Assembly (NCBI GenBank): GCA_007922225.1
Contig: ML679961.1
Location: 72,706,890 to 72,770,889 of the forward strand
DNA from: Emydura subglobosa
Taxonomy: Eukaryota; Chordata; Testudines; Chelidae
Length of the DNA: 64,000 nt
Reading direction: 5' to 3'
The notes under the pieces are model-generated. The model ran no database searches. It was not told the DNA's origin and saw nothing but the letters and a program-made list of their open reading frames with translations. How positions within the stretch are numbered: the stretch's first letter is position 1; the number at the start of each line of letters is the position of its first letter. Shown piece after piece: positions 9,746 to 21,175 of this stretch. Both the position numbers and the translations under genes were made by a program.

Positions 9746-11119
9746 AGTTGCTCAATGTTTTGAGTTTATTTTATTTCTGCCTGATGCTCCTAGGAACTTG
9801 CTACTGGTGGGATTTTTTGCAGGCAGTCTCCTGGAATCTGTCTCTTTTTGATTCCATTTACTGAATGAATAGAATGTGGTGGAGTCAGTGGTTAGGTGGG
9901 TCTCTTCCTCCTCCTTCTTCCTTCACTTTTTTTGTGATAAGGAGCATTGCTTTCTCCAACACGTTAAATATTAATAACCCTCGCTGCAATTTCTCTCTTT
10001 AATGTGCTTTATTTTGGTACCAGTCCAAGCTGTAGAGATGAAAACCCCCCTCGGGACCTGATGTAGAATATAATTTGCTCTGCAGTTTTGGCTGTAAACA
10101 TGATAATAAATTAGAGGATGCAATGAATATTCATGGAAGCATGCAAGATTCGTTCTTCTCTTCTCCCACCCCCACACCATCTCTACCCGTCAATTCCCCC
10201 CGCCACCTTAACCCTGATAAAAGATCCTTTCATGGATGTTGGCAGACAGTGGTTTGATGTGTTCACTGCATTATAGACGAGATATCTGCCTTGGGAAAAA
10301 TATTTACTATAAAAAAAGGTCATAGGTGTCTTGTTCTTACAAAACCCACTGCAGAATCCCCAGGTCCTCCAGCTTCTGTTAAATGTAGGTTAGCAAATTA
10401 TGGGCCATAATAAGCCCCTCTTGATGTGGGTACAACTTCATTAACTTAGATGGGGTTATGCCTGCTTATACCAGGGTTGAATTTAGCTCCTTGGCTGCAG
10501 TGAGATCCATGTCTGCAGCCCGTATTTTTTCAGGTTGTACTTCTATCAGATCTTGCTTCTGAGCAGGGTCAAACCAGGACAGTTCACAGTGAACTTGGTT
10601 ACAGTAAAATTCATTTTATAGTACAGGGAAAAGAGTCTCAGGTTGCTACAGTAACATTTCAATGCACTTTCACCCAGTTATATTAAAACTTTACTCCACT
10701 CATAGTGACATTGAAATGTACCACAACCGCACCACCTTGAGATTATAATTTAGAAATTGTCACTACCTTATGAGGAAGAGCAAGGAGGAATCCCTGACTT
10801 CTGAATTATTTATCCCATGGAATTTCTGCCATCAGATGTGACTGAGTCAACTACTGTGGCTGGGTTTTCAAAAAGGGCTGAATCAACTGATGATGACATT
10901 TGTATTCTGCAAGCTTGAAATAAGGGCAGTCAAATATCCAGCTTCAGAAAAGAAGCTGATCACTTAGGGAGTTGAGAAATAATTTTTTCCTATGCACAGC
11001 ATTGCATTAGTAAATTGTATTATGGTAAATTTTGAATTTACACAGGAGCATCAGGCAGTGGCTTTTGCTACAGCTTGTTGGACTTGTGGTCTCACTTACA
11101 GCTGGTTGAAACATTTATG
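9746..11119. other. No recognisable feature
   Basis: Unassigned. The 10,030-10,160 stretch has many TAAT/ATTA-type words in a non-repetitive context and could be a conserved non-coding element, but nothing in the window proves it. Confidence 0.4.
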
Positions 11120-14050
11120 ACTACAAGAATGGCCATGTTGGGTCAGACCAATGATCCATCTAGCCCAGAATCCAGTCTTCAGAGAGTGATTAGTGCCAGA
11201 TGCTTTGGACGAATGAACAGAAAAGGGCAATTTATCTAGTGTTCCATCCCTTGTTGCCCAGTCTGAGCATCTATCAGTCAGAGGCTTAGGGACACCCAGA
11301 GCAGGGGTTGCATCCCAGACCATCTTGGCTAATAGTCATTGATAGACCTATCTTCCATGAACTTGTCTAATTTTTTAAGCCAGTTTAGCTTTTGGTCTTC
11401 ACAACGTTGCCTGGTAACGAGTTCCATAGGTTGACTGTGTACTGTGTGAAAAAATATACTTCCTTATGTTTGGTTTAAACCTGATGCCTATGCCTATTAA
11501 TTTCATTGGGTGACCCCTGGTTTTTGTGTTGTGTGAAGGGGAAGTAACGCTTCCTTATTCACTTTCTCCACACTTCTAGATCTAGATCTCTAGATTTTCT
11601 AGATCTCTATCATACCCTGCCCCCCAGTCATGTCTTTTCCAAGTTAAACAGTCCCAGTCTTTTTAATCTCTTCTTATATGGAAGCAGTTCCATACCCTTT
11701 GTCATTTTTTTTGCAATTCTCTGTACTTTTTCCAATTCTAATACATCTTTTTGAGATGAGGTGACCAGAACTTTATGTAGTATTTAAGGTGTGGGTATAC
11801 CATGGATTTATATAGTGGCATTATAATATTTACTCTCATTATTTATCCCTTTCTTAATAGTTCCTTATAATCAGATAGCTATTTTGATTGCCGCTGCATA
11901 TTGAGCAGATGTTTTCAGAGAACTATACATGATGACTCCAAGATCTTTCTTGAGTGATGTAATGGGGGGCACTCACCTCTTGAGAGCACCCACTTGGCTG
12001 AATGCATGTGCCTGCACTTCTCTCTGCCTTGCAGTGGAGTCTTCAGCAACTCAGTCCTCTGGCTGAGTCACACACAGTCTGTATGTAAAATAAAATCAAA
12101 CCTCTTCCGGGGTACAAGTCCAACAGGGGCCCTATCTTGGTGCTCTCTGTAACATCTCCTTATCTGCAGCACTATCCCTGGACTCTCTCAAATACCAATG
12201 ATCTGGTATGGAGCAGTACCCCAGGGCTCCTTCCTTGGAAGTGATGTCTTCGCCCTTTCTGGTTCTAGCTAGGCCACTAAACAGATCAGTTCCCCTTCTG
12301 GAGTGCATCAAAGTCCAGACCACTTCTCCAGTGGCTAATGGGGGGACCCAAGCCTGCCCACTACTCTGGGTCCCAGCCAAGGAACCCTATAGCTAGCAGC
12401 CATCCATCACATCTCTATATCTAAGTTGTGTTGCTGTTATTATTCCCTGGGCAACTTCCCCACAGACCCAGCACATTCTTCACCCTTACCTCAGGGCCTT
12501 GTCCTGGTTGAGTCCCAGCAGCCAGTCAGGAGCTCCTTCCAACATCCCCGGTCCCTGCCAGCAACTGCTCTGTCCAAGGTGTGTCAGCCAGTCAGGAGTA
12601 CCAACTTCACTCCTCGGGCTCCAGACAGCAACTGCATTCACTCTGGCCTTGCAGATCTTTTTATACTAGCCTACTGGGCCCTGATTATCTGCTCCCTGAA
12701 GCCCTTTTTCTGGTTGGCTGCATCCCACACAGATACTCGAGGCAACTTGGAGGACACTCTCCATTGCCCTATTCTGAGGCAGTGTGTGGCAGAGCCACAA
12801 GGCCTCGTTAACCCCATCACAAGTGGTAACAGCTGATTTAGACCCAACTATTTTGGATGTATAATTGGTATTTTGTTTTCCAATGTGCATTATTTTGCAT
12901 TTATGAACTGAATTTCATCTGCCATTTTGTTGCTCAGTCACCGAATGTTGTGAGATCCTTTTGTAACTCTTCACAGTCTGTTTTGGATTTAACTATCTTG
13001 AGTAATTTTGTATCATCTGTAAACCTTTGCCACCTCATTGTTTACCCCCTTTTCCAGATCATTTATGAATGTGTTGAACAGCACTGGTCCCATTACAGAT
13101 CTGCTATTTATCTTTCTCCATTCTGAAAACCGACCATTTATTTCTAGCCTTTGCTTCCTGTCAGCCAATTACTGATCCATAAGAGGACCCTCCCTTTATC
13201 CCATGTCTGCATAAATTAGATTAAAAATCTTTGGTGAGATACCATGTCAAAAGCTTTCTGAAATCTATGTACACTATATCTACTGGATCACTCTGGATCC
13301 ACATGTTTATCGACTCCCTCAAATAATTTTAATAGATTGTTGAGGCATAATTTCCCTTTAAAAGAGCCGTGTTTACTCTTCCCCAACAAATTGTGTTCCT
13401 CTATGTGTCTGATAATTCTGTTCTTTTCTATAGTTTCAACCAATTTGCCTGATACTGAAGTTAGTATTATTGGCCTGAAATTCCCAGAATTTCCTCTGAA
13501 GTCTTTTAAAAAAAATTTGCATTACATTAGCTGGTATAGAGGTTGCATCTGGTACAGAGGCTGATTTAAGTGGCAGGTTATATACTACAGTTCTGCAATT
13601 TCATATCTGTGTTCCTTCAGAACTCTTGGGTGAATACCATCTGGTCCTGGGGACTTATCACTGTTTAGTTTATCAATTTGTTCCAAAACCTCTTCTATTG
13701 ACACCTCAATGGGACAGTCTCTCAGATCTGCCATCTAAAAAGAATGGCTCAGGTGTGGGAATCTCCCTCATATCCTCTGCATAAAGAATTAATTTAGCTT
13801 CTCTGCAATGGCTTTGTCTTCCTTGAGTGCTCCTTTAACACTCTGATTGTCCATTGGTCCCACTGACTGTTTGTTTGGCAGGCTTCCTGCTTCTAATGTA
13901 CTTAAAAACTAATAGCAATTATTTTTAGAGTGTTTTGCTAGTTGATCTTCAAATTGTTTTTTGGCCTGCCTAATTATATTTTTATACTTGACTTGCCAGA
14001 GTTTAGGCTCTTTTCTATTTTCCTCAATAGGATTTGACTTCCAATTTTTA
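11120..14050 (-). mobile_element. CR1 LINE, old copy, interrupted by an LTR insertion
   Basis: Minus-strand CR1. Its 3' end is near 11,120, where GAATGGCCATGTTGGGTCAG and CCATCTAGCCCAG match the well-known CR1 3' region; the 5' end is near 14,050. The 3' untranslated and late RT parts run to 11,957, the solo LTR sits at 11,958-12,821, and the element resumes at 12,827 with GTAACAGCTGATTTAGACCC. The RT region is recognisable: the complement of 13,610-13,660 reads DKSPGPDGIHPRVL-like sequence. Stops and indels interrupt every frame, so it is a dead copy. It belongs to a different CR1 subfamily from the element at 1-2440 or is much older. Confidence 0.88.
11958..12821. mobile_element. Solo LTR (ERV-like), 864 bp, inserted in CR1
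   Basis: Ends are TGTAATGGGG and CCCCATCACA, imperfect inverted termini of the TG...CA type. Flanks are AGTGA (11,953-11,957) and AGTGG (12,822-12,826), a 5-bp target duplication with one change. The interrupted CR1 reads GAGTGGTAACAGC, so AGTGG is the original site. No gag, pol or env is present, so recombination has left a solo LTR. A TATAAAAAG word on the minus strand near 12,657-12,665 favours minus orientation, while AATAAA near 12,089 is on the plus strand; orientation stays open. Open frames inside it are not genes. Confidence 0.75.
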
Positions 14051-14065
14051 AAGTGGGGAGTGTAG

Positions 14066-14586
14066 GTGCTTCAGAGGGAATGAACAGAACAGGGCAATTT
14101 ATTAACTGATCCATCCCCTGTCATCTAGTCCCAGGTTTTGGCAGAGGTTTAGGGACACCCAGTGCAAGGGATTGCATCCCTAACTATCTTGACTAATAGC
14201 CGTTGATGGACCTATCATCCATGAACTTGTCTAATTCTGTTGAACCCAGTTATACTTTTGGCTTTTCCAACATCCCCTGTAACCAGTTCCACAAGTTGAC
14301 CCTGTGTTGTATAAAGAAGTACTTCCTTACATTTTTTTTATACCTGCTGCTTATTAATTTCACTGGATGACCCCTGGTTCTTTGTTATGGGAAGGGATAG
14401 ATAACACTTCCTTATTCACTTTCATAGTCACAATTTTATAGACCTCTATCATATTTCCCCTTAGTCATCTCTTTTCTAATCTGAATAGTCCAGTCTTTTT
14501 AATCTCTCCTCATATAAAAGCTGTTGCAGACCCTTACCCATTTTTGTTGCCCTTCTCTCTACTTCACTCTATATTTTATCAAATGT
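14066..14586 (-). mobile_element. CR1 LINE 3' fragment, second copy
   Basis: Starts in AGAGGGAATGAACAGAACAG and continues through CCATGAACTTGTCTAATTC, GAAGTACTTCCTTAC and TTTATAGACCTCTATCAT to about 14,586. It is the same 3'-end CR1 family and strand as the previous copy, truncated at both ends. It abuts the 5' end of that copy with only about 15 bp between them. Confidence 0.85.
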
Positions 14587-14589
14587 CTC

Positions 14590-16300
14590 TTCCAAATTTC
14601 TCATGTTCAGAAGTTCACTGATTAGGATGTCCACAGATAAGTGTGCCTGACACAAGTCACACTCAAATGCTTGCAAGTAGTCAGGTATAACTTCAATCAG
14701 TCATAGAACTTTTATGAACATGCAAAGGAGGACAATAAAGTCAAAGACTTGATACTGAACTAAGAGCTCATGCACCCACTCCCCTGTCACTTCTTGACCT
14801 ATTTTGATGTAGTACAGTGAGTGTCACAAGAATGGATGAAATTGTCTTTTTCACAACATTACAAGCAGAAACTTGGCATGTTAATTAACTGTCACAGAAA
14901 TTCTTCAATTCCAAGACTTTATTTCTGGGGTTGTACTTCCTTTTGAATGGCTATGAATTTTGTGTGTATAGCTGATCCAGAGAGAAACATGTACAATTTC
15001 TCCAGAATAGTGAAAAAATTAATGTTATATTTATTTCCTTTGCATACATCAACAAAAACTAAATCGAATCTGTGATTGAAACAGTGAACATACTATGACT
15101 GCGGTACTTCTTCCTATAAGAGAGCTTGCACACCATTAAATCTGCTCAGCACCGGCACCATCATAAGCCTGGGAAATACAGTTCTGTAGCTCAATACCAC
15201 ACCATGACAGTGTGTTCTTCATGTACTGAAGGGAAGACATGTGATTCAGCAAGACAGACACCCAAAAATCTTTCATATACAGTACCATACAAATAATATC
15301 TCAATATGACTGACACTTGTTCTACTTTGCTAATGTCTGTAGTTTCATCAACCACTATTTAGAAAACATTAGCCTCTTTCACTTCTTGGTTTATGCAGTC
15401 ATGTAACCATTTCTGACAACATCATAATTTCATTTTGTACTGATGAATGGATGTATTTTCCATTGCATGTTCGTTTTCAATTTTTTTTCTTACCATGTCA
15501 TTGCATTTCGCTATTAGAGTAAGGAGCTCTAGGAAGTTATCCTTGCTGCCACTGCTTTCATTCTCATCTTTTCCTCTTTGAACAATCCCCAGGACTGCAG
15601 TGAGTTGCAGGACATCTGCCATAACTTCGATATACAAGTGTTTCTCTTGAACAAAAGCAAAATATGCAACACTAGTTTGCAACTGAACTGAAAGACCATC
15701 ACCTTTAGACTGAATATCTTTGAATGAAGCACATATCACTTGTTGTTCTGACTATTTTCATGCTGTCAGAATCCTGCATCCTTTACCGTAACTTTTTTCT
15801 ATATTTGACCCATGGATATAAACTGAACCACTCTCTTTTGAAACTTCCCCACTTGTTCTTGCATTTCATTTGACAAGAATTAACCTCAAGAAATAGACCA
15901 TTTAAAAAAAATCAGTAGGAGAGTACTCTGCCAATATTATCTCTGAACTCCATACCTTAGATAATAACCTTATCCTGAGGATAAAACCATAGCCGTGGTT
16001 ATTTTGGGCCATCAGATACAATTTGTGCAATATCACTTGGTCCTGATGGAGTCTTACTCCTTGGGCTTACCTTATTATCAGGTAGGTTGTCTTCCACTTT
16101 CTGTTCATTATATCGTATTGTCCCATCGTTTCCTTCCATCTCTTCCATATCTGATAAAAAATCTGATGCTGAGTATTCTATTTCAGATTATTATTCTTTG
16201 TCATTATCTAAGGTACAAAGTTCTGAGGTAATACTGGTGGAGCATTCTCCTACTGATTTTTTTTAAATGGTCTATTTCTTGAGGTTGTCTTGTCAAATTT
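14590..16300 (-). pseudogene. hAT-type transposase pseudogene (ZMYM1-like)
   Basis: Decayed DNA transposon coding region on the minus strand. The longest open piece, 15,739-15,422 (105 residues), has VQRGKDENESS (residues 53-63) and NFLELLTLIAK (68-78). These match the layout of ZMYM1-like hAT transposases, where an xxQRGHDE-like motif precedes NFLELL. Downstream, 15,359-15,301 reads IVVDETTDISKVEQVSVIL, consistent with the first catalytic Asp block (VDETTD), and a SQAYDGAG-like block lies near 15,170. Upstream to about 16,200, pieces such as PSGPSDIAQIVSDGPK and WFYPQD resemble the family N-terminus. Many stops and shifts show it is dead. Terminal repeats were not located. Confidence 0.7.
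15870..16298. repeat. Inverted repeat, arms about 100 bp, spacer about 227 bp
   Basis: The arm at 15,870-15,968 is closely repeated as reverse complement at 16,196-16,298. Both arms share a run through CTCAAGAAATAGACCATTTA, A-rich sequence and ATCAGTAGGAGA on one strand. The spacer encodes the N-terminal hAT remnant. It could be a foldback formed by an inverted duplication within the transposon. Confidence 0.65.
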
Positions 16301-17859
16301 CAGTGTGCTTGCTTTTCTTTGATACATTTTGTTTGCTGAAAAGTTCTGAAACCGTCAAGAATCATTTACTTGACATTTCTAAAAATAATTGTTTAGCTAT
16401 TTCTATTCAGAAACTGGGGGATGCCCCTTCTGCAACTACTGTTTTTGGATTAGCGTAGGTCAGACCTCCCAGGATAGCTCTTCCTCCTGGTTGAATCTAT
16501 TCAGCAGAAAAAGGTGAGGTCAGTGCCAGGCCATAACCCAAGCCTGCAGGGGGAGATCGCATGGAAAAGGAAAGGAGATATACACCTGAACATGGACTTG
16601 CCCATCCCTGTCCCTGGCCAGCCAGCTGGGCATCTGGCCTAACTGGGGGCAGCCTCTCTCCCAGTTACCTTCACTGGCTCCTGATTGCCAAGGTGAGGAC
16701 AGAGAGGGTGTGTGTGTGTGACTGTGAATGTTCATTGCAGCCACATAACCTTCAAGGATATTTCCCAAACATACAAGGACAAAGGATGGTCATAGGAGTG
16801 AATCTCACTTCTGCTGGTATGTGTCCTGTAGACTGTGCATTTCAGCAGCAATCTCCCTGCTCTCTGAGGTAAGGAACTAATTGCTTGTATTTCACTAATC
16901 ACTTCCAAAGTCACAGCTCACACACTCTAGTAAGAGAATAAATTGCCTCTCCTGCTTATTCTACTTCTCTAGTCAGGTGGGATCGTGGAAGGGGCAGCAG
17001 AAAATATTTGGGGGAGTGACATCATCCCTGCTTTTTTGTCCCCCAAATATAATAAAGCAAACCTTTAATTTACACCTCAAGATAGGGTTCTGCCCTTCTC
17101 TTGCTCACCCCCGCCCCAACTGTTTGTTTACTTCTTCCTGTTATTTTTCTCTCTCTAAAGTTCTTACAATCCTTCATTAGTATTCAGTTCAGATTCATGG
17201 GAGGAGGCCCACTGTGATTTATACAATACTTAATTTACGTGAAAATAGTCAATTAGATAAACATTTTTTGTCTGACAGCAACTTTTGCTGTGACCTGTAC
17301 CTAGACACAGACTTTAAGAACATATTTTTCAGTGTATGTACCTAACTTTTTACACAACATCTGTACATCCGTTTCATGATGATATTGATGACCAGTGTGA
17401 CACTGGCTTTTTTTTAGATGCCCTAGGACACTTTGAACTGGAATGTACATGTCAGACCCAAGAGATCTTACAACCTCACCGGTTGGCATTAAGAGGTTTT
17501 TGGGTCACAATAATTCCCAAACCATTTATGCCTTGATAGATTAAAACAAACCTGAGTCATGCTCACAATGATTTATGTTACTTAAGGAGAGGGCCATCAC
17601 TTTCTGTGCCAGCTTTAGTTTCCAAGTTGATTTAAAATGGAGCTCCATGCGTAGTATATTTTAAATGTCTAATCTTGAAGTGACAAAGGCATGGATGACA
17701 GTAGCAAGATCCTTTATTAAAGAAAAATGTAGGTCTTCATCACTTGTATTTAGTCAACCATCAATTTTCAGTTCAATGATCAATTTAATCCACCATAATG
17801 AAACCTAATATAGAATTAACCCCAAGTTGGTTGCAGGATATTTTGTGTTTGAAATTTAT
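16301..17859. other. No recognisable feature
   Basis: Unassigned. The first 150 bp may still belong to the hAT element. A short (GT)n run lies near 16,708-16,720. No exon signal is convincing. Confidence 0.4.
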
Positions 17860-18290
17860 CGGCTATCATTTTTAGAAACTCCAAGAATGTTTTCCTAGTG
17901 GCAGCATGTGACCACCAATGTGTCCACTGATAGAAGTCCCCAAGATAACACAATTTCTCTTTCTACACATTATAGATGTTTAAAAAGCTGCTCATTCTGT
18001 TCCCTTGTCTGATTTGGTGGGTTGTAACAGACCCCCCCATCAGTACCCTGTTTTGGGGTTTATCAATTAGAACATTGATCCATAAGCATTCCAGCCTTCT
18101 ACATCCTGTCCTTCTGAATTGTCAGTAACTCCAAAGATGGTAATGGTATTTTTCATATAGCTTATCCCAACACACCACTTCTTCCCTCTCTTTCCTAATT
18201 TATGATGTATTTGGTGATTTTTATCATTCCAGTCATGTGACTCATCCTAGCCTCTCTGCTCTGATCACTGGACAACACAGCTAATAACCT
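17860..18290 (-). mobile_element. Old CR1 endonuclease fragment
   Basis: The complement of about 17,990-18,035 reads GVCYNPPNQTREQN, matching the CR1 endonuclease motif [25 protein letters not shown] at 17,934 matches the complement of the GDF(N) block. CCAGTCATGTGACTCATCC near 18,230 matches the region of the W-x-S-H-D-W motif. It is highly diverged and lacks any long open frame. Confidence 0.7.
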
Positions 18291-18354
18291 CAACTAATAT
18301 ATGGGCATCTGACATTCTACCACTTTCAGATAAGAAGTGTCTGACCCCATAGTC

Positions 18355-18550
18355 CAGGGGTGACCAAACTGTGACTCGTGAGTTGCATATGGCTCTTTTA
18401 TAGCTAAAGTGCGGGTTGCGGAGCCCTCTATGCCCCTTCATTCTCCACCTACCAGACTGGGGTGGGGAGCTTTGAGCTTCTGCCCTGTTGCAGGGTGGTG
18501 GGGCTAGAGGGGAGGGGGATGTCGGGGCTCAGTAAGTTTGGCCACCTCTG
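18355..18550. mobile_element. Non-autonomous hAT element (MITE), 196 bp
   Basis: Terminal inverted repeats CAGGGGTGACCAAACT (18,355-18,370) and AGTTTGGCCACCTCTG (18,535-18,550) pair at 14 of 16 positions. They are flanked by a perfect 8-bp target duplication, CCATAGTC, at 18,347-18,354 and 18,551-18,558. An 8-bp duplication and a CAGGGGTGGCCAA-type terminus fit hAT elements. It has no coding capacity; mobility would have come from a transposase elsewhere. Confidence 0.9.
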
Positions 18551-18558
18551 CCATAGTC

Positions 18559-19854
18559 CTTGAGGTCAGGGAGTCCTGGACAGCAACAGTTAATTAAGAT
18601 CACATTAGCAGTAATTGTCTGTAAATCTTGACTCTCAACCCCACAGGATTACAACTTTAACAACTGACTTCATAATTAACAACATGAAGTAAGAGAGCTG
18701 CCTCTTGAAATATACCCGTCAATAGTAATTCAATGCATACGACTATTAAGCGAGAGAAGATAGCATGACCTATGAGGAAATATGGGATTCACTGCAACCT
18801 CATGAATTGTCAGCTGCCTTGTTCACAAGCCACGGCCTTAGTGAGTAGAAATAAGATTGGTGTTTCAATGGAGGCACTATTGTGGGCAGATGTCCAGAGT
18901 CATCTAACCACAGTGCTAGATGAGATTAAGGAGTTTCAAGTCCATGCAAATGCCATGTTTTTGAGGTTTCTATTATGGCAGCACTCCCTCTGAGCTTGCG
19001 TCTACTATCTCCTGGCTCTGCTATCTCCCCAACAAAAGTGGGGCCCCAGCCCATTCTGGCCCTGATGAAAGGTGCCTTGATCATGTCCCTCAAGCAAGTA
19101 CTGAAACCTTCCCTTAAATTCCTGCTAACAAGCACCCCAATACCCATCTCAGCTAACACAACTTTCCGGATGCTTCACTGCCAAGCACTTTAGCACAGCA
19201 CATGGTGTATCATGAAGAACTGTCCACGTGCATTCCTAAAGACCTTACACATCCTAGGATCAGCTCTTGCTGTTCAGCCTCTGGGAGTGCGAGAAACTTG
19301 TTTAGCTCTCTGACTCTCCCTTCTCAAATAAATCAAAACCAACTTTAACAGGTTCCTGATGGGGATGATGGTTGCAACCTTTCTTTGAATGGAATGGGTC
19401 AGCCTTAAATGGGGCCTCTGGATGGGGTGAGGAATGAAATAAAGGGAAAACATGAGAGGATCCTGAAGTTTCCTTTCCCCACTCAAAAAAAAAAAAAAAA
19501 AAAAAAAAAAAAGAAAAGAAAACCTCTCCAAGATCTAGAGACAGACCTGAGCTGGTTCCTCTCCTTCTGAGGGTGTTCCATTCTAAGGCTGTACTTTGGG
19601 TGACATTCTAGTGAAAGCTGGGTTTTGAGAGCTTCTCTGCATTATTCTTAAAGGCAGGGATTCTATTTTAGAAGCTAATTCTCAAAGTTTATCAAGTGAT
19701 GTATATTAAATTATCTTCAAAGTAGCTGTGTCATTAAAAATAGATCTTCACAGTCACTATCTGCTGTTAGATCTTCCTTCCTTCATTTCTCTAACTAATC
19801 CATTACAGAGCTACATTCATGCCCCTCACCTGAAAACCTGTCATTCTCAGGGCC
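18559..19854. other. Unassigned sequence with an A28 tract
   Basis: No recognisable gene. An uninterrupted A tract at 19,485-19,512 followed by GAAAAGAAAA could be the tail of a retrotransposed fragment, but I do not recognise the sequence before it. Confidence 0.4.
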
Positions 19855-20115
19855 ACGATGTAGGCACCCAGGCCTAGAGGTTAGTGTAGGGCAAAGGACC
19901 CCAGCTAGGGTTCAGAATAAAGAGGTCAGGAACCAAGAGTCAGATACCAGAAATCAGGCCAAGTCAAGAACCAGGAGGTCAGGACAGTCCAAAGCAGGGT
20001 GGAGCCCAGTTGTATTATTAGATTCTGTTCTTACATTTGACTTAAGTAGGTGGAGTGGGCCAATCAGGAATTCTAGTGTTCCCCAGTCAGGGCCCTGGGG
20101 TGAATTCATCTTTCT
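19855..20115. repeat. GTCAGGAACC-rich repeat, possible LTR retrotransposon fragment
   Basis: Carries spaced copies of AGTCAG, AGGTCAGGA and GAACCA (for example near 19,925, 19,972 and 19,980). The same word set, as reverse complement, fills 61,130-61,270. Such GTCAG-rich stretches occur in LTR or leader regions of Gypsy-like elements; that link is from memory and weak. Confidence 0.35.
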
Positions 20116-20394
20116 GAGCTGAGCTTCAAGAAGTCCCAGTTCTAGATAATGCCACTAAGCCATTGGATGGACGATTGGAACATAATGATCCCCAGGAACC
20201 TTGTGGACTTGGGTTTAAGATCCATGGGTCATGCCACTCATATAGCATACACCACCTTACACAACAAGCTCCCTTACGCCCACTCGCATAATATAAAACA
20301 TGCTCCCAAAAGACAAGATTATTCCTCATTTGGGAGCCAAAATCTTGTTTGTTTCACAAAAGAAAGTCACAATAATGAAATATTTGGCCCTTTC

Positions 20395-20585
20395 CTCTGA
20401 TGATCTCAAAGCATTTTGCAAATGCTCCTGTGAGATAGAGAAGTAGAACCATTTAAAAACATATAAGCAGAGGGAGTGATTTACTTAAGGACACAAAGTG
20501 AGTCCTGGAAGAGGCTGGAAGCAGAACTCTACTTGTAAGATTCCCCTCTTCAAGCACTAGACCACATTCCCCATCTGAAACATGA
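20395..20585 (-). mobile_element. MIR-family SINE
   Basis: Antisense MIR: TCTCAAAGCATTTTGCAAATG, then AAGGACACAAAGTGAGTCCTGG, AGCAGAACTCTACTTGTA and CACTAGACCACATTCCC in the order expected for the complement of the family core. Confidence 0.65.
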
Positions 20586-20719
20586 GAATGGGTAGTCTAG
20601 TGGTGGTAGTCTGCATCACCAGGAAGAAAGTCTACCATGAATTTCAAAAAGAGACATGCAGGACTCCCAGGGAATTTTGTGTGGTGGAGATAAAATAATT
20701 AAACAATGACCAGGAAGAA

Positions 20720-21175
20720 GCTTAAATTGCAAATGATTGTACTTCTGATTGAGTTCACCTCTCCGTCATGGAGATGCAGCATGCCATGTCTTCTTCTTTC
20801 ATATGGTGACAATAGAACAGTGAAAGCAATGGTGCGACTACGGTTGGATCTTAAGGTCTCTTATCCAGTCCAGAGCAGAGAGGGTCGCCATATGAATGAC
20901 TGTAATACCTCCAGGATGAGCATAAATTGGCAATCATCCGTGATATGCCTGAAAGTTTGCACCATGCCACAGTTGCAGTTTGGTGATTCCCTCACTTTCC
21001 ATCTATTGAGTAAGTATGTGTGTTTTCCATGCTGGGTGCGGATACAGTTTAGAGCTTCCCATATGCACCGTGGAGAGGAGAACTCTGGCACTTGCACAGT
21101 TGGGTTGTCAATTAGATTTTTGTTTGGTATGTCAGCAGTCACCCAGGCTTCAGACCATCTTCTGTGAACATTCTT
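20720..21175 (-). pseudogene. LINE ORF2 C-terminal fragment with Cys/His knuckle
   Basis: A minus-strand frame of 93 codons, 21,142-20,861, contains IWEALNCIRTQHGK (residues 27-40), LLNRWKVRESPNCNCG and RHITDDC. This is the C-terminal pattern of several non-LTR retrotransposon proteins: LNRIRTGHG, then HRWG..DSP.C.CG, then HI..EC. The C56, C58, H66 and C71 residues form the knuckle. The frame extends a little upstream (EAWVTADIPNK) and ends before any RNase H. The LINE clade (RTE-like or another) cannot be settled from this piece. No RT core is found nearby. Confidence 0.6.

Noticed and set aside
9346..9864. Several overlapping open frames of 60-100 codons
   Set aside because: They lie in the C/T-rich tandem array, which lacks stop codons by composition.
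12132..12836. Open frames on both strands near 12.1-12.8 kb
   Set aside because: They are inside the solo LTR and have no viral or host protein pattern.
19440..19512. Processed pseudogene ending in the A28 tract
   Set aside because: The preceding sequence matches no mRNA that I can recognise and no target duplication was seen.
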